Positions 44,701 through 52,189 are shown, numbered from the stretch's first letter. The stretch: 64,000 nucleotides of DNA from Chitinophaga sp. MM2321 (GCF_964033635.1 NZ_OZ035533.1:372001-436000), one strand, 5' to 3'. Numbers and translations are program-made. Notes: a model not told the origin generated them from the letters alone.

Positions 44701-46067
44701 CCAGCTTACCCGGTTATATAGACAGTACTAAAGTACTTGGTATGAACTGGGCTTCCCTGGCGCCGGGCCTTAACTTCGTATTTGGCTATCAGCCGGATAA
44801 AAAATGGTTGGACAACTTCTCTAAAAAAGGACTCGTTACACCGGATACGTTGTTTAACATACAAATGCAACAGCAGTTTACACAACGGTGGGATGCACAG
44901 GCACAGCTGGAGCCATTCAATGATCTGCGTATTGATCTGAACATGACGAAATCGTTTACCAAAACGCATACGGAGCTGTTTAAATCATTGTCTGATACTT
45001 CCGGTTTCCAACACCTGAGCCCTTATGATGCAGGCGGTTTTGAAATCACTTATATCGCTATTAAAACGATGTTCGGGAAAATCAATACCAGAGATGGTAT
45101 CTCCCAGACCTTCCGCAATTTTGAAGCCTATCGTAATTCAATTTCAAAAAGACTGGGTGCCGCCAATCCATATAATAATGATCCGAATGTACCAGTGTAT
45201 GATCCTAAAGATCCTACTTACCGTTACGGCTATACGCGATATGCACAGGATGTGCTGATACCTGCATTCCTGGCAGCTTACACCGGTAAGAGTCCTGATA
45301 AGGTTGGATTATTGAAGGAAGGAAATGATAATGTGAAAAGTAATCCTTTCAGTAACTTCTTCCCAAAACCTAACTGGCGTCTTACTTATAACGGATTGAC
45401 AAAACTGGAACCATTCCGTAGTTTCCTGACCAACTTCACAGTTACGCACGCGTATGTTGGTTCGTTGAGTATGAACTCGTACAATACTTCCATGTACTTC
45501 GAAGACCCAAGACTGGCAGGTTATCCGGCGTTCAGGGATACGATATCAGGCAACTACTATCCGTATTTCCTGGTGCCTAACCTCACGCTTACGGAACAGT
45601 TTTCGCCTTTAATTGGTATTGATCTGACATTTACAAACAGTCTGAATGCGCGTTTTGAATTCAGGAAAAGCCGTTCACTCAGCCTGAGTCTCATTGACTA
45701 CCAACTTACAGAGTTGCGTTCCAGTGAAATTGTGGTGGGCGCCGGTTATCGTGTGAGAGGATTGCAATTGCCTTTTGCTATCAATAAAAGCGGCAACAAA
45801 AAATTACAGAATGACCTGAACTTCCGGCTGGATCTGAGCCTCCGCGATGATAAAACCGCCAACAACCGGCTGGATGCCGATCTGGTTATTCCTACCAGCG
45901 GACAGAAAGTAGTAGGCATAGCGCCATCTATTGACTATGTGGTGAATAATCGCCTGAACCTCCGGTTCTTCTATGACCGCAGACAAACCATACCGGTTAT
46001 TTCTACGGCCTATCCAATCACCAATACGAGAGGAGGGATTACGTTCAGGTTTGTGCTTTCGCAGTAG
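38793..46067 (+). CDS. sprA: SprA, outer-membrane translocon of the type IX secretion system
   Basis: 2424 residues, the size expected for SprA/Sov, the very large beta barrel (36 strands in the solved structure) through which T9SS cargo crosses the outer membrane. An N-terminal hydrophobic stretch (YYGAFAVIGIVSFIIVD) could serve as a signal peptide. Characteristic stretches include GSKVDIRPQGSLDLTFGYQG (about 170-190), RGSYKSANSSEINLGGGITI and GTAYIDDFEGVKSGYDL (about 850). An Asn/Gln-rich insert lies at about 1907-1925 and the C-terminus ends in NTRGGITFRFVLSQ. No ATG is in frame; TTG 38793 is used, and an ATG 25 nt upstream is out of frame. SprA with PorD and two CTD cargo genes here points to an active T9SS. 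Confidence 0.93.
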   Translation: MARKTYYGAFAVIGIVSFIIVDTAARDRSGNRKLLHQQSWKADTSITGNTKIDTSGKKDTLKYPIQDRRGPTITDPTSRNAIDLKDPSNINKTVEYDPITKQYTVTEKIGDQYYRNPTYMNFDEFYKLQSTQSEQDYWQKRASMLGNLNQRGNGPNLYNGNNLFDRIFGGSKVDIRPQGSLDLTFGYQGQNIKNPVLVEQARKNGGFNFDMGINMNVTGKIGEKLKLITNYNTQSTFDFENQVKLEYTGYNDEIIKKIEAGNVSFPLRSSLISGIQSLFGVKTQLQFGRLTVTSVLSNQKSQKQNLMLKGGTMVQDYNIRADEYEDNRHFLLAQFFRDTFNYAMSNLPIIRSLTNINRVEVWVTNKTGATTQTRDIVGLMDLAEYKPYNPNIHVNTTSKLPDRGTNDLYGNLVSDPASRNTGTVVSRLLALGLQPVSEFEKTFARKLDSTEYYVNKQLGFISLNQQLQPDEVLAVAYQYTSNGRTYQVGEFSQDVPPDQNNSANQPVLFLKLLKATSARPTLPVWDLMMKNVYSTGGFQLNKEDFRMDVFYKDPGAESRPPSDKRYLPDAKGEFEGAPIITVLNLDRLNNQLDPQPDGVFDYVEGYTINSLQGKIMFPVLEPFSQGLKKAFGGDVNLEKQYLYNVLYDSIKVVAQQFPQLNRYVIRGSYKSANSSEINLGGGITIPPGSVTVTAGGQQLRENVDFIIDYNLGRLKIINSGVLNSGVPINVQFENNAMFGQQVRNYFGTRLDYLVNDKLSLGGTVVRMSERPYYQKVNYGEDPIKNTMVGLDANYASEWKGLSRILDKLPNYTTASPSSILFTGEVARLFPGHSKLINEPGSKQGTAYIDDFEGVKSGYDLKFPATSWALASTPKGATNASGTVMFPEAELSNLLEYGKNRAKLAWYIIEPTLQLPRSPNLPPGISIDDQSDPRVRLVYQKEVFQNRSTDFGQSQLSTLDLAYYPTERGPYNFTSSPTAMDRNGVLARPQAKWGGIMRAIDNSDFETANIEYIEFWIQDPFIKQPNSTGGSLYFNLGNVSEDILKDSKKFFENGMPDPNQDPNKIDSSKWGRQPKFQQQITQAFDNDPNIRNYQDVGYDGLKSADEAAFFKSYMDTLNMNFAGSPVMDEARKDPSLDDYVHYRNSSYDVQHTDILGRYKNYSNPEGNSPVSDPKSQYSTAATNIPESEDLNRDNTMNETEEYFQYRVDLKPNMVVGSNFIVDKIDAKVDLPNGQKTTEAWYQFKVPLNQFNNKVGNIPDFKSIRFMRMFLTNFTDPVVVRFAKLELVRNQWRRYMYELRPGDPIPLDQSTTFNSSAVNIEENSSRTPIPYVLPAGVVRQQTISTNNTTLQLNEQSLSLQLCNLKDGEIRALYKTLNLDLRQYKKMEMYIHAEAVESATSLKDGQVQAVIRIGSDFVSNYYEYRIPLKVTPWNSRAATEIWPEGNNLQLVMSKLSQLKQLRNMCDSCSPLLPYPQTAVADEFGNFMSVVGNPSLGDARTMMIGILNPKDDGQPRCAEVWLDELRLSDFDEKGGYAALARADIQLSDLGTVSVSGNMHTAGFGNIDQRVNERFRDNFLQYDAAANLDLGKLLPKKAGISIPVYAGYSQSSSNPEYDPYDLDIKLKDKIALARSTREKDSIRKDAQDFTSITSLNFTNVRKLNLRPGKKHIWDIENFDVSYSFSKINRHNPLIQNDQLTKHRGGLGYNYAGQPHYLEPFKKLLKSKTHWLDLIRDMNINYVPAIVSFRADITRQFGASRIRNVGGDVKFQLPETYDKYFTFDRYYTLKWDLTRSINIEFNAVNNARIDEPNGRINNADKKDTVRTNFFKGGRTTNYMHNANFTYTLPTAKFPALSWTNIAFGYSTEYRWTGASRLAIYLGNAIENTQQKTLTAEFKFVDLYNKSKFLRQVNARKPQNNNNNQQNKNDNANNNKAAVNQSQAAATSDISPWVKGLLKPIMMLKRIGFNYNENAGTSLPGYIDSTKVLGMNWASLAPGLNFVFGYQPDKKWLDNFSKKGLVTPDTLFNIQMQQQFTQRWDAQAQLEPFNDLRIDLNMTKSFTKTHTELFKSLSDTSGFQHLSPYDAGGFEITYIAIKTMFGKINTRDGISQTFRNFEAYRNSISKRLGAANPYNNDPNVPVYDPKDPTYRYGYTRYAQDVLIPAFLAAYTGKSPDKVGLLKEGNDNVKSNPFSNFFPKPNWRLTYNGLTKLEPFRSFLTNFTVTHAYVGSLSMNSYNTSMYFEDPRLAGYPAFRDTISGNYYPYFLVPNLTLTEQFSPLIGIDLTFTNSLNARFEFRKSRSLSLSLIDYQLTELRSSEIVVGAGYRVRGLQLPFAINKSGNKKLQNDLNFRLDLSLRDDKTANNRLDADLVIPTSGQKVVGIAPSIDYVVNNRLNLRFFYDRRQTIPVISTAYPITNTRGGITFRFVLSQ

Positions 46068-46093
46068 AAAATATTTAGGTTTTTTTGACATAA

Positions 46094-46123
46094 ATAAGGG
46101 CTGATCATTAGATCAGCCCTTAT
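46094..46123. terminator. Hairpin between convergent sprA and the membrane-protein gene
   Basis: A 13-bp stem ATAAGGGCTGATC/GATCAGCCCTTAT (loop ATTA). A T-run lies 7 nt to the left (46080-46086), usable by the minus strand with a gap; the plus strand has no T-run. Probably terminates one or both genes. Confidence 0.7.
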
Positions 46124-46163
46124 AGTTTCTATGAAGATCCTTGCCATGGATAAAGATGCCCGC

Positions 46164-47036
46164 TTAAAAGCGTGTATTGGCCAGACTGGGACTCAACAAA
46201 GCGACCGGCGATTTCAGCCTGCCCCAGGCCAGCGCCACGTATAGCATGCACAGGAGGAATACTATATTTGATCCAAGTAGGAAGGAAAATACACCGATTC
46301 CTAATGCCAGCAAAGTAAAAATGGCTCCCCCCATACTTCTCGTCAATAGAAAAAAGGAAAGCAGAAATAAAACAGCCCATGTTCCGTTTACACCAAATCT
46401 GAAAGTTTCTATCGCTGCCAGCACGGTGACAAGTAATACAATTAATGAAAAAGGAATTATATCGCGATAGGGTGGGGGCATCATTTCCTTATCCGGTTTA
46501 ATACTGTTTACCAACCGATTATTGGTATCTACTAGCTCAATGCTATCCAGTACAAGCCTGTTCTTACTATTCAGGTGGGGCACCAGTAGTTGTTTTTTTT
46601 CTTTGGGGCGAAGGTCTTCAATAAAGTAACCCAGCAGCTGGTTTACATGCACAGGTCCGTGCTTGTCATGTTCCTGGTAGAAAAAAGTAACCCGCTTATA
46701 AGTTATATTCCCGGTATTTTCTATTTTGAATTCAAAGACAGGTTTCGATGTGTAACCTAGCGTTTCGTGCTGATCAATGGTAACTTTTCTTGTGGTGTTA
46801 AAGATATCGTCTATACCTGGTTGCATGGTAGCAGTATGTCCGCTGACAGCCTTATAGGATGCGAAGTATTGGTACGCGTTTACTTTTTTTATGTGAATGC
46901 CGTTAACGGCGGGCAAAGATTGAAGCCAGGCCCGCAGACGTTGGTTATACCCGCTTTTGCGGTAAATGGCAAATGCGACCATTCCAATGCCGATAAGAAG
47001 TGCTTGCCAATAAGATAGCGACAGATTATAAATCAT
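46164..47036 (-). CDS. Membrane protein of unknown function, paralogue of the next gene
   Basis: 290 residues, not recognised. One membrane helix at 7-24, a soluble middle part (about 40-188), then about four hydrophobic helices from 191 to 278 (for example IPFSLIVLLVTVLAAIETF and SNIVFLLCMLYVALAW). The middle part contains AVNGIHIKKVNAYQY and FEFKIENTGNITYKRVTFFYQEHD, matched by AVNGIKVIAIKPYRY and WEITLRNDSQASWNQIWFQYGEYD in the neighbouring protein, so the two are tandem duplicates. The F/WE.TL/KI-N...F-Y-E-D stretch reads like a beta-sandwich. Co-directional with its paralogue, 43 nt apart. Confidence 0.6.
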   Translation of the reverse strand: MIYNLSLSYWQALLIGIGMVAFAIYRKSGYNQRLRAWLQSLPAVNGIHIKKVNAYQYFASYKAVSGHTATMQPGIDDIFNTTRKVTIDQHETLGYTSKPVFEFKIENTGNITYKRVTFFYQEHDKHGPVHVNQLLGYFIEDLRPKEKKQLLVPHLNSKNRLVLDSIELVDTNNRLVNSIKPDKEMMPPPYRDIIPFSLIVLLVTVLAAIETFRFGVNGTWAVLFLLSFFLLTRSMGGAIFTLLALGIGVFSFLLGSNIVFLLCMLYVALAWGRLKSPVALLSPSLANTRF

Positions 47037-47079
47037 AACGTACAGGAATTTTAATTACTGAGTATATTCAAATGTTTAT

Positions 47080-48003
47080 TCATGATGCACTATGTGCGCC
47101 AAAATAGTCTTTCCAGGATTTTTTGGTGAACCAGTCGAGTCCCAGAAACAAACCACATAGTATAGCCGTCACCGTGAGACCTTCCGTCAAGGCGGCATAT
47201 AGCAACAATGGCATGATCGTGCTTCCCAATGTGCTTAACATGAAAGTTAAAAGCGCAGTGATAACAGCTACTACTGCCATCACGATGAGAAACACATTTG
47301 ATGCGACCATGCAAAAACCGGCGGCGATACAGACGGTAATGATCCATACCGGAAACTGTATGATTTTTCCTTTCGGCATGTTAAGGTTGACCGGGAAGGT
47401 AGCGTGGTGGGAATTTTCTCCGAACTGTCCAAAATGGACGAAGTATAAATTTTCCAGTACAAGGTCGTATTGCTTCCTCCCCTGAATAGTTGCTGTAAAG
47501 GTTTCGCCCGGACGAATGTCGCTGACTGCTTCCTGTTTATATTCACCTTCCCGTATCCTGCCATGTTGGTCATATTCGCCATACTGAAACCAGATTTGGT
47601 TCCAGGACGCCTGGCTGTCGTTACGGAGCGTGATTTCCCAGGCCTGCGCGGTGGTGTAGGAATAACTTCTGTTTTCCTTCACCTCTGTTACTGTCTTGTT
47701 TTTTATAGTAATGTCATAACCATTGAGTGCAGACGCTTGCGTCACATATCTGTATGGTTTTATAGCTATTACTTTTATGCCGTTAACCGCGGCCACATCC
47801 TGTAGCGATTGATTGATCCGGTGTTGCTGCTGTTTTTTAATGTAATTGCAAATCCCGATAATCACCATCACAATTGCTAATGTAAATAAGGAAGATGGTT
47901 CAAACAGCTTGCTGAATGACCCTGCGCCCTGCGAAAAAGCGTACATGGGAGAGGTAATAATCAAAAACGTGATTAATAGGCACGGGGGAATACTTCTTTT
48001 CAT
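47080..48003 (-). CDS. Membrane protein of unknown function, paralogue of the previous gene
   Basis: 307 residues, not recognised. N-terminal hydrophobic helix or signal (CLLITFLIITSPMYAFSQG), a second helix about 37-53, a soluble part (about 65-215) with the same motifs as its neighbour, and three or four hydrophobic helices at the end (IITVCIAAGFCMVASNVFLIVMAVVAVITALLTF in parts). First gene of the pair by transcription order. The neighbouring TonB receptor set is divergent, so regulation is not shared by one transcript. Confidence 0.6.
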   Translation of the reverse strand: MKRSIPPCLLITFLIITSPMYAFSQGAGSFSKLFEPSSLFTLAIVMVIIGICNYIKKQQQHRINQSLQDVAAVNGIKVIAIKPYRYVTQASALNGYDITIKNKTVTEVKENRSYSYTTAQAWEITLRNDSQASWNQIWFQYGEYDQHGRIREGEYKQEAVSDIRPGETFTATIQGRKQYDLVLENLYFVHFGQFGENSHHATFPVNLNMPKGKIIQFPVWIITVCIAAGFCMVASNVFLIVMAVVAVITALLTFMLSTLGSTIMPLLLYAALTEGLTVTAILCGLFLGLDWFTKKSWKDYFGAHSAS

Positions 48004-48091
48004 ATAGGGGGTAATGTTAAATGTTAAATATATAAATTTTCCGGTATAGTGGGAATAGCTTCACGAAAATTTTCACTGCATTTTTAAATAA

Positions 48092-48119
48092 CTAAATCAA
48101 AAAATCTAAAAAGATTTTT
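48092..48119. repeat. Half-element of the palindrome family with a small hairpin
   Basis: CTAAATCAAAAAATC (48092-48106) equals the outer right arm of the palindromes at 36927-36955, 34016-34067 and 63289-63338. The left partner is absent; instead AAAAATCT/AGATTTTT (48100-48107 with 48112-48119) forms a small stem just ahead of the promoter. Confidence 0.6.
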
Positions 48120-48122
48120 CTC

Positions 48123-48130
48123 TACCTTTG
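48123..48130 (+). promoter_or_regulatory. Bacteroidota -7 promoter element of the Cys-motif/TonB set
   Basis: TACCTTTG, exact TAnnTTTG, 4 nt before the GTG at 48135; it implies a near-leaderless message starting the three-gene unit. Confidence 0.5.
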
Positions 48131-48134
48131 TTCC

Positions 48135-48497
48135 GTGAAATATCTCCTCATCATATGCATTTTCCTTGGGCTCCTGCTGCAAAACTTCAGCCAGAGCTTC
48201 ATTGTGATGCAGTTCCGGAGGAATCAGGATTACATTGCAAAGGTGCTTTGTGAAAACAAAAGCAAGCCTGAAATGCATTGCGATGGAAAGTGTTATCTCA
48301 AAAAAGAACTTGATAGGAATACCCAACAAGAAAAAAATACTAATAGTGGAAAGGAACGTTTTGAAGTAATGTTTGTTGAAGACCTGCATTCCTTTTTAAC
48401 CACGCCTGCTCCTGATCAGGTTTCTTTCACAGTATTTTATAGAGACCCTTTCCTTGATACCCCTGTACATTCTATCTTCCACCCGCCACAGGCATAG
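48135..48497 (+). CDS. Small membrane-anchored protein with C-x9-C-x3-C motif
   Basis: 120 residues, not a named family that I can assign. An uncleaved or cleaved hydrophobic helix at 3-19, then cysteines C39, C49 and C53 in CENKSKPEMHCDGKC, followed by a charged stretch and a C-terminus rich in Phe, Pro and His (VHSIFHPPQA). I recall similar small proteins ahead of TonB-dependent receptors in Bacteroidota, but cannot check this here. The three Cys with nearby His and Met suit a soft-metal site (copper or similar) or a disulfide. GTG start set by the adjacent promoter. First gene before a TonB receptor. Confidence 0.65.
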   Translation: MKYLLIICIFLGLLLQNFSQSFIVMQFRRNQDYIAKVLCENKSKPEMHCDGKCYLKKELDRNTQQEKNTNSGKERFEVMFVEDLHSFLTTPAPDQVSFTVFYRDPFLDTPVHSIFHPPQA

Positions 48498-48651
48498 GTT
48501 TACTAAGATTTTTCTGAAAGATGATAATGCGTAGCTGTTTACAGTTAGATGCTATTGCTATGCGCGTTCCTCATCTTTCCGGATTCTCCTTTCTTATTAT
48601 TTCTACAAGAACCAATGTGTTTGCCAATGGCAAACGACAAACAATTGATAC

Positions 48652-50934
48652 ATGAAACAATGTTGTTTACTCATCATTGCCTGTATGATTGTGCAGATAG
48701 GTCATGCCCAGCAGTTAAAGGGACGGATAGCAGATGCACAAACCCGGGAAGCTTTACCAGGTGTGAATATACAGTTATTACAGGCACAGGAAGGATGTAC
48801 TACAAATAAGCAAGGCAGCTACGAATTGCGGGCAATAACATCGGACTCCTTACAAATTTCTTATCTCGGTTATATAACAAAAAAGGTGGCAGTAATAGTT
48901 GCGCAAAAAATGCCGGTCATCTACCTGCAACCTGCTGCTACCAATCTGAATGAAATTATCGTATCCTCTTCGCGGGATAAACAATACCGTACAGATGCCC
49001 CGATGGCCATCAGTACTATTTCACCACAAACGTTACAGGAAACAAAAGCCACCACACTGGATAAGGTGCTGAACAAAGTGAGCGGGGTATATATGGTGGA
49101 TCTGGGCAATGAACAACATACCATGGCCATCCGGCAGCCAATTGGCTACAAGAGCTTGTTTCTTTACCTGGAAGATGGTATTCCTATCCGCACTATCGGC
49201 GACTTCAATCATAATGCACTGATAGAAATAAATATGGCTGCGTTACGGAATATTGAAGTGATCCGGGGTCCCGCTTCTTCTTTATATGGTAGCGAAGCAG
49301 TGGGCGGTGCTGTGAATTTTATTACGGCTGCTCCAACACTGGTACCTACCGCTAAAGTACAGCTGGAAGGAAGTAACTGGGGATATAAGCGCACTGATTT
49401 CAGTGTGTCTAATACCAGCGGAAAAGCGGGGTTTATCGTTGGTGGTTATTATGCTAATCAAAGTAATGGTTACATGGATCACAGCGACTTTCACAAGCTG
49501 GCGCTTACGGCCAGGGTGGATTATCAACTGAATGAAAAAAGTAAATGGACTACTGCCGCAACATTGGTCAACTACAAAACAGATCAGACCGGAGGATTGG
49601 ACAGTGCGCACTTTTATGCAAAGGACTACCGTAATTTTCAGACGTTCAGCTACCGGGAGGTAAAGGCTTTGCGGATCCGCAGTACGCTGGATCATGAATG
49701 GAATAGCAGCAGCCACACCACCGTGACAGCTTTCTTTCGTCACAGTACTATCGGACAAAATCCCTTTTATGCTATTAAAGATGTGGCTAATACCCTGACA
49801 GCGAGGGGGGAAATAAACAGTGATGCCTTTCAGAGTTATGGTGTGATAGCGCAGCATAAAAAAGAGTTCGGTTGGAAACGTGCGGCGCTGATAGCCGGCG
49901 TGAGTGCGGACTATAGTCCGGCTACCTATTTAGCAGACTATATTGATATTACAAAGGATGCTGCCGGTTATTATACCGGTTATCAACAAACAGATTCGGT
50001 ATTGACAAGCTATCACGTCGGTTTATTTAATACAGCAGCTTATACACAGTTTGAATTTTCGCCTATAGCAGATATGCGCGTAGTAGCCGCATTGCGTTAC
50101 GACAGGATGGATTATGATTTTGATAATCATCTTACGCCGTCGGCATTTACCGGTGCACCGAGTGAACGCAATAATTTTAATGCGCTCACACCCAAGCTGG
50201 GCCTTACTTACAAGTTGGGTAACAATCGTGGCTTGTATGCCAATTACAGCCGTGGGTTTGCGCCACCCAATATCTCTGAATTATACAGAGGTGTAAAGGT
50301 GCCGGTATTGCAATCCGCTACGTATGATAACTATGAAGTGGGTGGCTGGCTTGGCTTTGCAAAAGATAAAGGCTATGTGGATGTGAGTGTGTATGAGATG
50401 AAAGGCACCAATGAAATTGTGAGTGTGCGTGATGCGGATGGTGCATACGAGAACCGTAATGCCGGCGCCACCACGCACCGGGGTGTAGAATGGAATGTAA
50501 AATATACACCGTTGCCGGGTATTTTTGTACGTACCAGCGGTACCTATGCATCTCATATCTTCAACGCCTATACGGAGAATGGGAAGACCTATAATAATAA
50601 CCAGATGAATGGTGCACCTAAATGGATCACGAATACAGAAGTGGTGTGGAAACCTTTGTTCCTGAAGGGTTTCCGGCTGGCTGGGGAATGGCAGTATATC
50701 AGCAGTTATTTTATGGATGCAGCCAATACAGCCATGTATAAGGGGTATAATTTATTTAATGCCCGCGCAGGATATGTTTTTAAAAACATAGAATGCTGGA
50801 TCAACTGGTTGAATGTGGGGGATCAGTTGTATGCCACTACAGCTGAAAAATCTGCCTATGGTAAATCCTATCGGGTGGGTCCGCGGCAAACATTCAATTT
50901 CGGGGTGGCCTATACATTCACAGGAAAAAAATAA
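48652..50934 (+). CDS. TonB-dependent outer-membrane receptor
   Basis: 760 residues. Signal peptide ending near QIGHAQQ, a carboxypeptidase-like regulatory domain (about 22-105, KGRIADAQTREALPGVNIQLL), plug domain (about 118-225, with IRQPIGYKSLFLYLEDGIPIRT read in parts and VIRGPASSLYGSEAVGGAVNF) and a 22-strand-type barrel ending in NFGVAYTFTGKK. It is not a SusC protein: it is too short and has no SusD partner. Flanking genes code for a Cys-motif membrane protein and a CxCC beta-propeller lipoprotein, suggesting uptake of a metal or metal complex; the actual substrate is unknown. Confidence 0.92.
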   Translation: MKQCCLLIIACMIVQIGHAQQLKGRIADAQTREALPGVNIQLLQAQEGCTTNKQGSYELRAITSDSLQISYLGYITKKVAVIVAQKMPVIYLQPAATNLNEIIVSSSRDKQYRTDAPMAISTISPQTLQETKATTLDKVLNKVSGVYMVDLGNEQHTMAIRQPIGYKSLFLYLEDGIPIRTIGDFNHNALIEINMAALRNIEVIRGPASSLYGSEAVGGAVNFITAAPTLVPTAKVQLEGSNWGYKRTDFSVSNTSGKAGFIVGGYYANQSNGYMDHSDFHKLALTARVDYQLNEKSKWTTAATLVNYKTDQTGGLDSAHFYAKDYRNFQTFSYREVKALRIRSTLDHEWNSSSHTTVTAFFRHSTIGQNPFYAIKDVANTLTARGEINSDAFQSYGVIAQHKKEFGWKRAALIAGVSADYSPATYLADYIDITKDAAGYYTGYQQTDSVLTSYHVGLFNTAAYTQFEFSPIADMRVVAALRYDRMDYDFDNHLTPSAFTGAPSERNNFNALTPKLGLTYKLGNNRGLYANYSRGFAPPNISELYRGVKVPVLQSATYDNYEVGGWLGFAKDKGYVDVSVYEMKGTNEIVSVRDADGAYENRNAGATTHRGVEWNVKYTPLPGIFVRTSGTYASHIFNAYTENGKTYNNNQMNGAPKWITNTEVVWKPLFLKGFRLAGEWQYISSYFMDAANTAMYKGYNLFNARAGYVFKNIECWINWLNVGDQLYATTAEKSAYGKSYRVGPRQTFNFGVAYTFTGKK

Positions 50935-50938
50935 TGAC

Positions 50939-52156
50939 ATGAAGCAGGTAATTGTTTTGATGATGATGATAACAGGACTGCTGTCGTGCCGCCAGAATGG
51001 CGTGCAGCAGGGAATCCCAGCGCGGCTGTCCCATAAAGGTGCGGATGCTTCCTGTCCTTTTATTACAAAAAGTGCAACAGGTGGTACTGTGGTCAGCTGG
51101 GTGGAAAAGGATACGGCGGCAGATACCGGTGTGATGTATTACGCGGTATCTAACGATAACGGGCATACGTTTTCGGACCCGGTAGTTATACCGGTTACCC
51201 AGGGTGTTTTTCCACATGCGGAAAATATGCCCAAGTTGCTGTTTAAACCGGATGGGGAAGTGATCGCGTTGTTTGGTGTGGAGCAGCATGACCTGCGCAA
51301 TAAATATGCAGGGAAGGTGATGTATGCGCGCTCACCGGATAATGGTAAAACATGGACGGAGGCGTTGCCGCTGGTAACCGATACGGCCGGCTATGATCAG
51401 CGTTATTTTGACCTGGCATTGCTACCTGATGGGGAAGCCGCGGCTATCTGGCTGGACAACAGAAAGAATACGAACGCCGAAGGATCTACGCTTTACTTTG
51501 CGGTTACTACCGACAGGGCGGGCTTCGGAGAAGCCAGGCCGTTGGCGCAAACAGTTTGTCAGTGTTGCCGCACCAAAATGTATGTGGCAGACAATGGGGA
51601 TATCCATGTGGCCTACCGCGATATTATCAATGATTCAATCCGGGATATGGTACACCAGGTATCTGTAGACGGAGGTAAATCGTTTAGCAAACCCGTACGC
51701 ATCAGTGCTGATAACTGGGTGGTGAATGGTTGTCCGCATACCGGCCCTGCATTGACGGCTAACAACCAGGGGCTTCATTTTGCCTGGTTTACAATGGGCG
51801 GCGGACAAGGTGTTTTTTACGCCCGGTCTGCTGATAACGGCAACACCTATACGCAAAAGGAGTCTTTGAGTAAAGCGCCGATGGCGAAGCATCCGCAGAT
51901 AGTTACTGCCGCCAATAATGATATTGTGATTGTATGGGATGAACCGGTGAAATGGCAACAGGATTTCATGAGCAGGATAGGATTCCTGCATAAATCGCCG
52001 GATGGAAAGACATTGGAAACCGGTCATCTTACTGCAGATAGTACATATGCTACTTTCCCGGTGACGGGAGCTTTGCGCAACGGACAGGTATTGGTGGCCT
52101 ATACAGGAAGGAACGGCAATGTGGGAGAAGTGTTGTATCAGTTAGTGGAACTTTAA
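50939..52156 (+). CDS. Lipoprotein with Asp-box beta-propeller and CxCC motif
   Basis: 405 residues from ATG 50939; the start overlaps nothing but lies 4 nt after the TonB-receptor stop (TAATGACATG), implying coupling, and gives a lipoprotein signal with GLLSC (Cys17). Four Asp boxes: SNDNGHTF (71-78), SPDNGKTW (132-139), SVDGGKSF (242-249), SADNGNTY (297-304), the mark of a sialidase-like propeller. However it has TVCQCCR (C207, C209, C210), AYRDIINDSIRDM and WVVNGCPHTGP (C265), which are features of a conserved CxCC propeller family of unknown role and not of sialidases. The Arg triad of true sialidases is not evident. Metal binding is an inference from the cysteine cluster. Confidence 0.75.
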   Translation: MKQVIVLMMMITGLLSCRQNGVQQGIPARLSHKGADASCPFITKSATGGTVVSWVEKDTAADTGVMYYAVSNDNGHTFSDPVVIPVTQGVFPHAENMPKLLFKPDGEVIALFGVEQHDLRNKYAGKVMYARSPDNGKTWTEALPLVTDTAGYDQRYFDLALLPDGEAAAIWLDNRKNTNAEGSTLYFAVTTDRAGFGEARPLAQTVCQCCRTKMYVADNGDIHVAYRDIINDSIRDMVHQVSVDGGKSFSKPVRISADNWVVNGCPHTGPALTANNQGLHFAWFTMGGGQGVFYARSADNGNTYTQKESLSKAPMAKHPQIVTAANNDIVIVWDEPVKWQQDFMSRIGFLHKSPDGKTLETGHLTADSTYATFPVTGALRNGQVLVAYTGRNGNVGEVLYQLVEL

Positions 52157-52160
52157 AAAG

Positions 52161-52189
52161 AAATGGCCGTCCACCGTGGACGGCCATTT
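52161..52189. terminator. Hairpin terminator after the CxCC gene
   Basis: A 13-bp stem AAATGGCCGTCCA/TGGACGGCCATTT (52161-52173 with 52177-52189), loop CCG. T-runs are short on both sides (TTTCTTTTT on the minus strand), so it could end the plus-strand set and the 53-codon minus-strand ORF. Confidence 0.8.

Noticed and set aside
48549..48809. 86-codon open frame overlapping the TonB receptor start
   Set aside because: Its second half lies inside the receptor signal peptide and regulatory domain in another frame.
50813..50938. N-terminal extension of the CxCC lipoprotein frame
   Set aside because: It overlaps the 3' end of the TonB receptor and would bury the lipoprotein signal; ATG 50939 is better.
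50939..52156. Plain sialidase annotation
   Set aside because: Asp boxes alone do not make a sialidase; the Arg triad is not evident and the CxCC and NGCP motifs point elsewhere.
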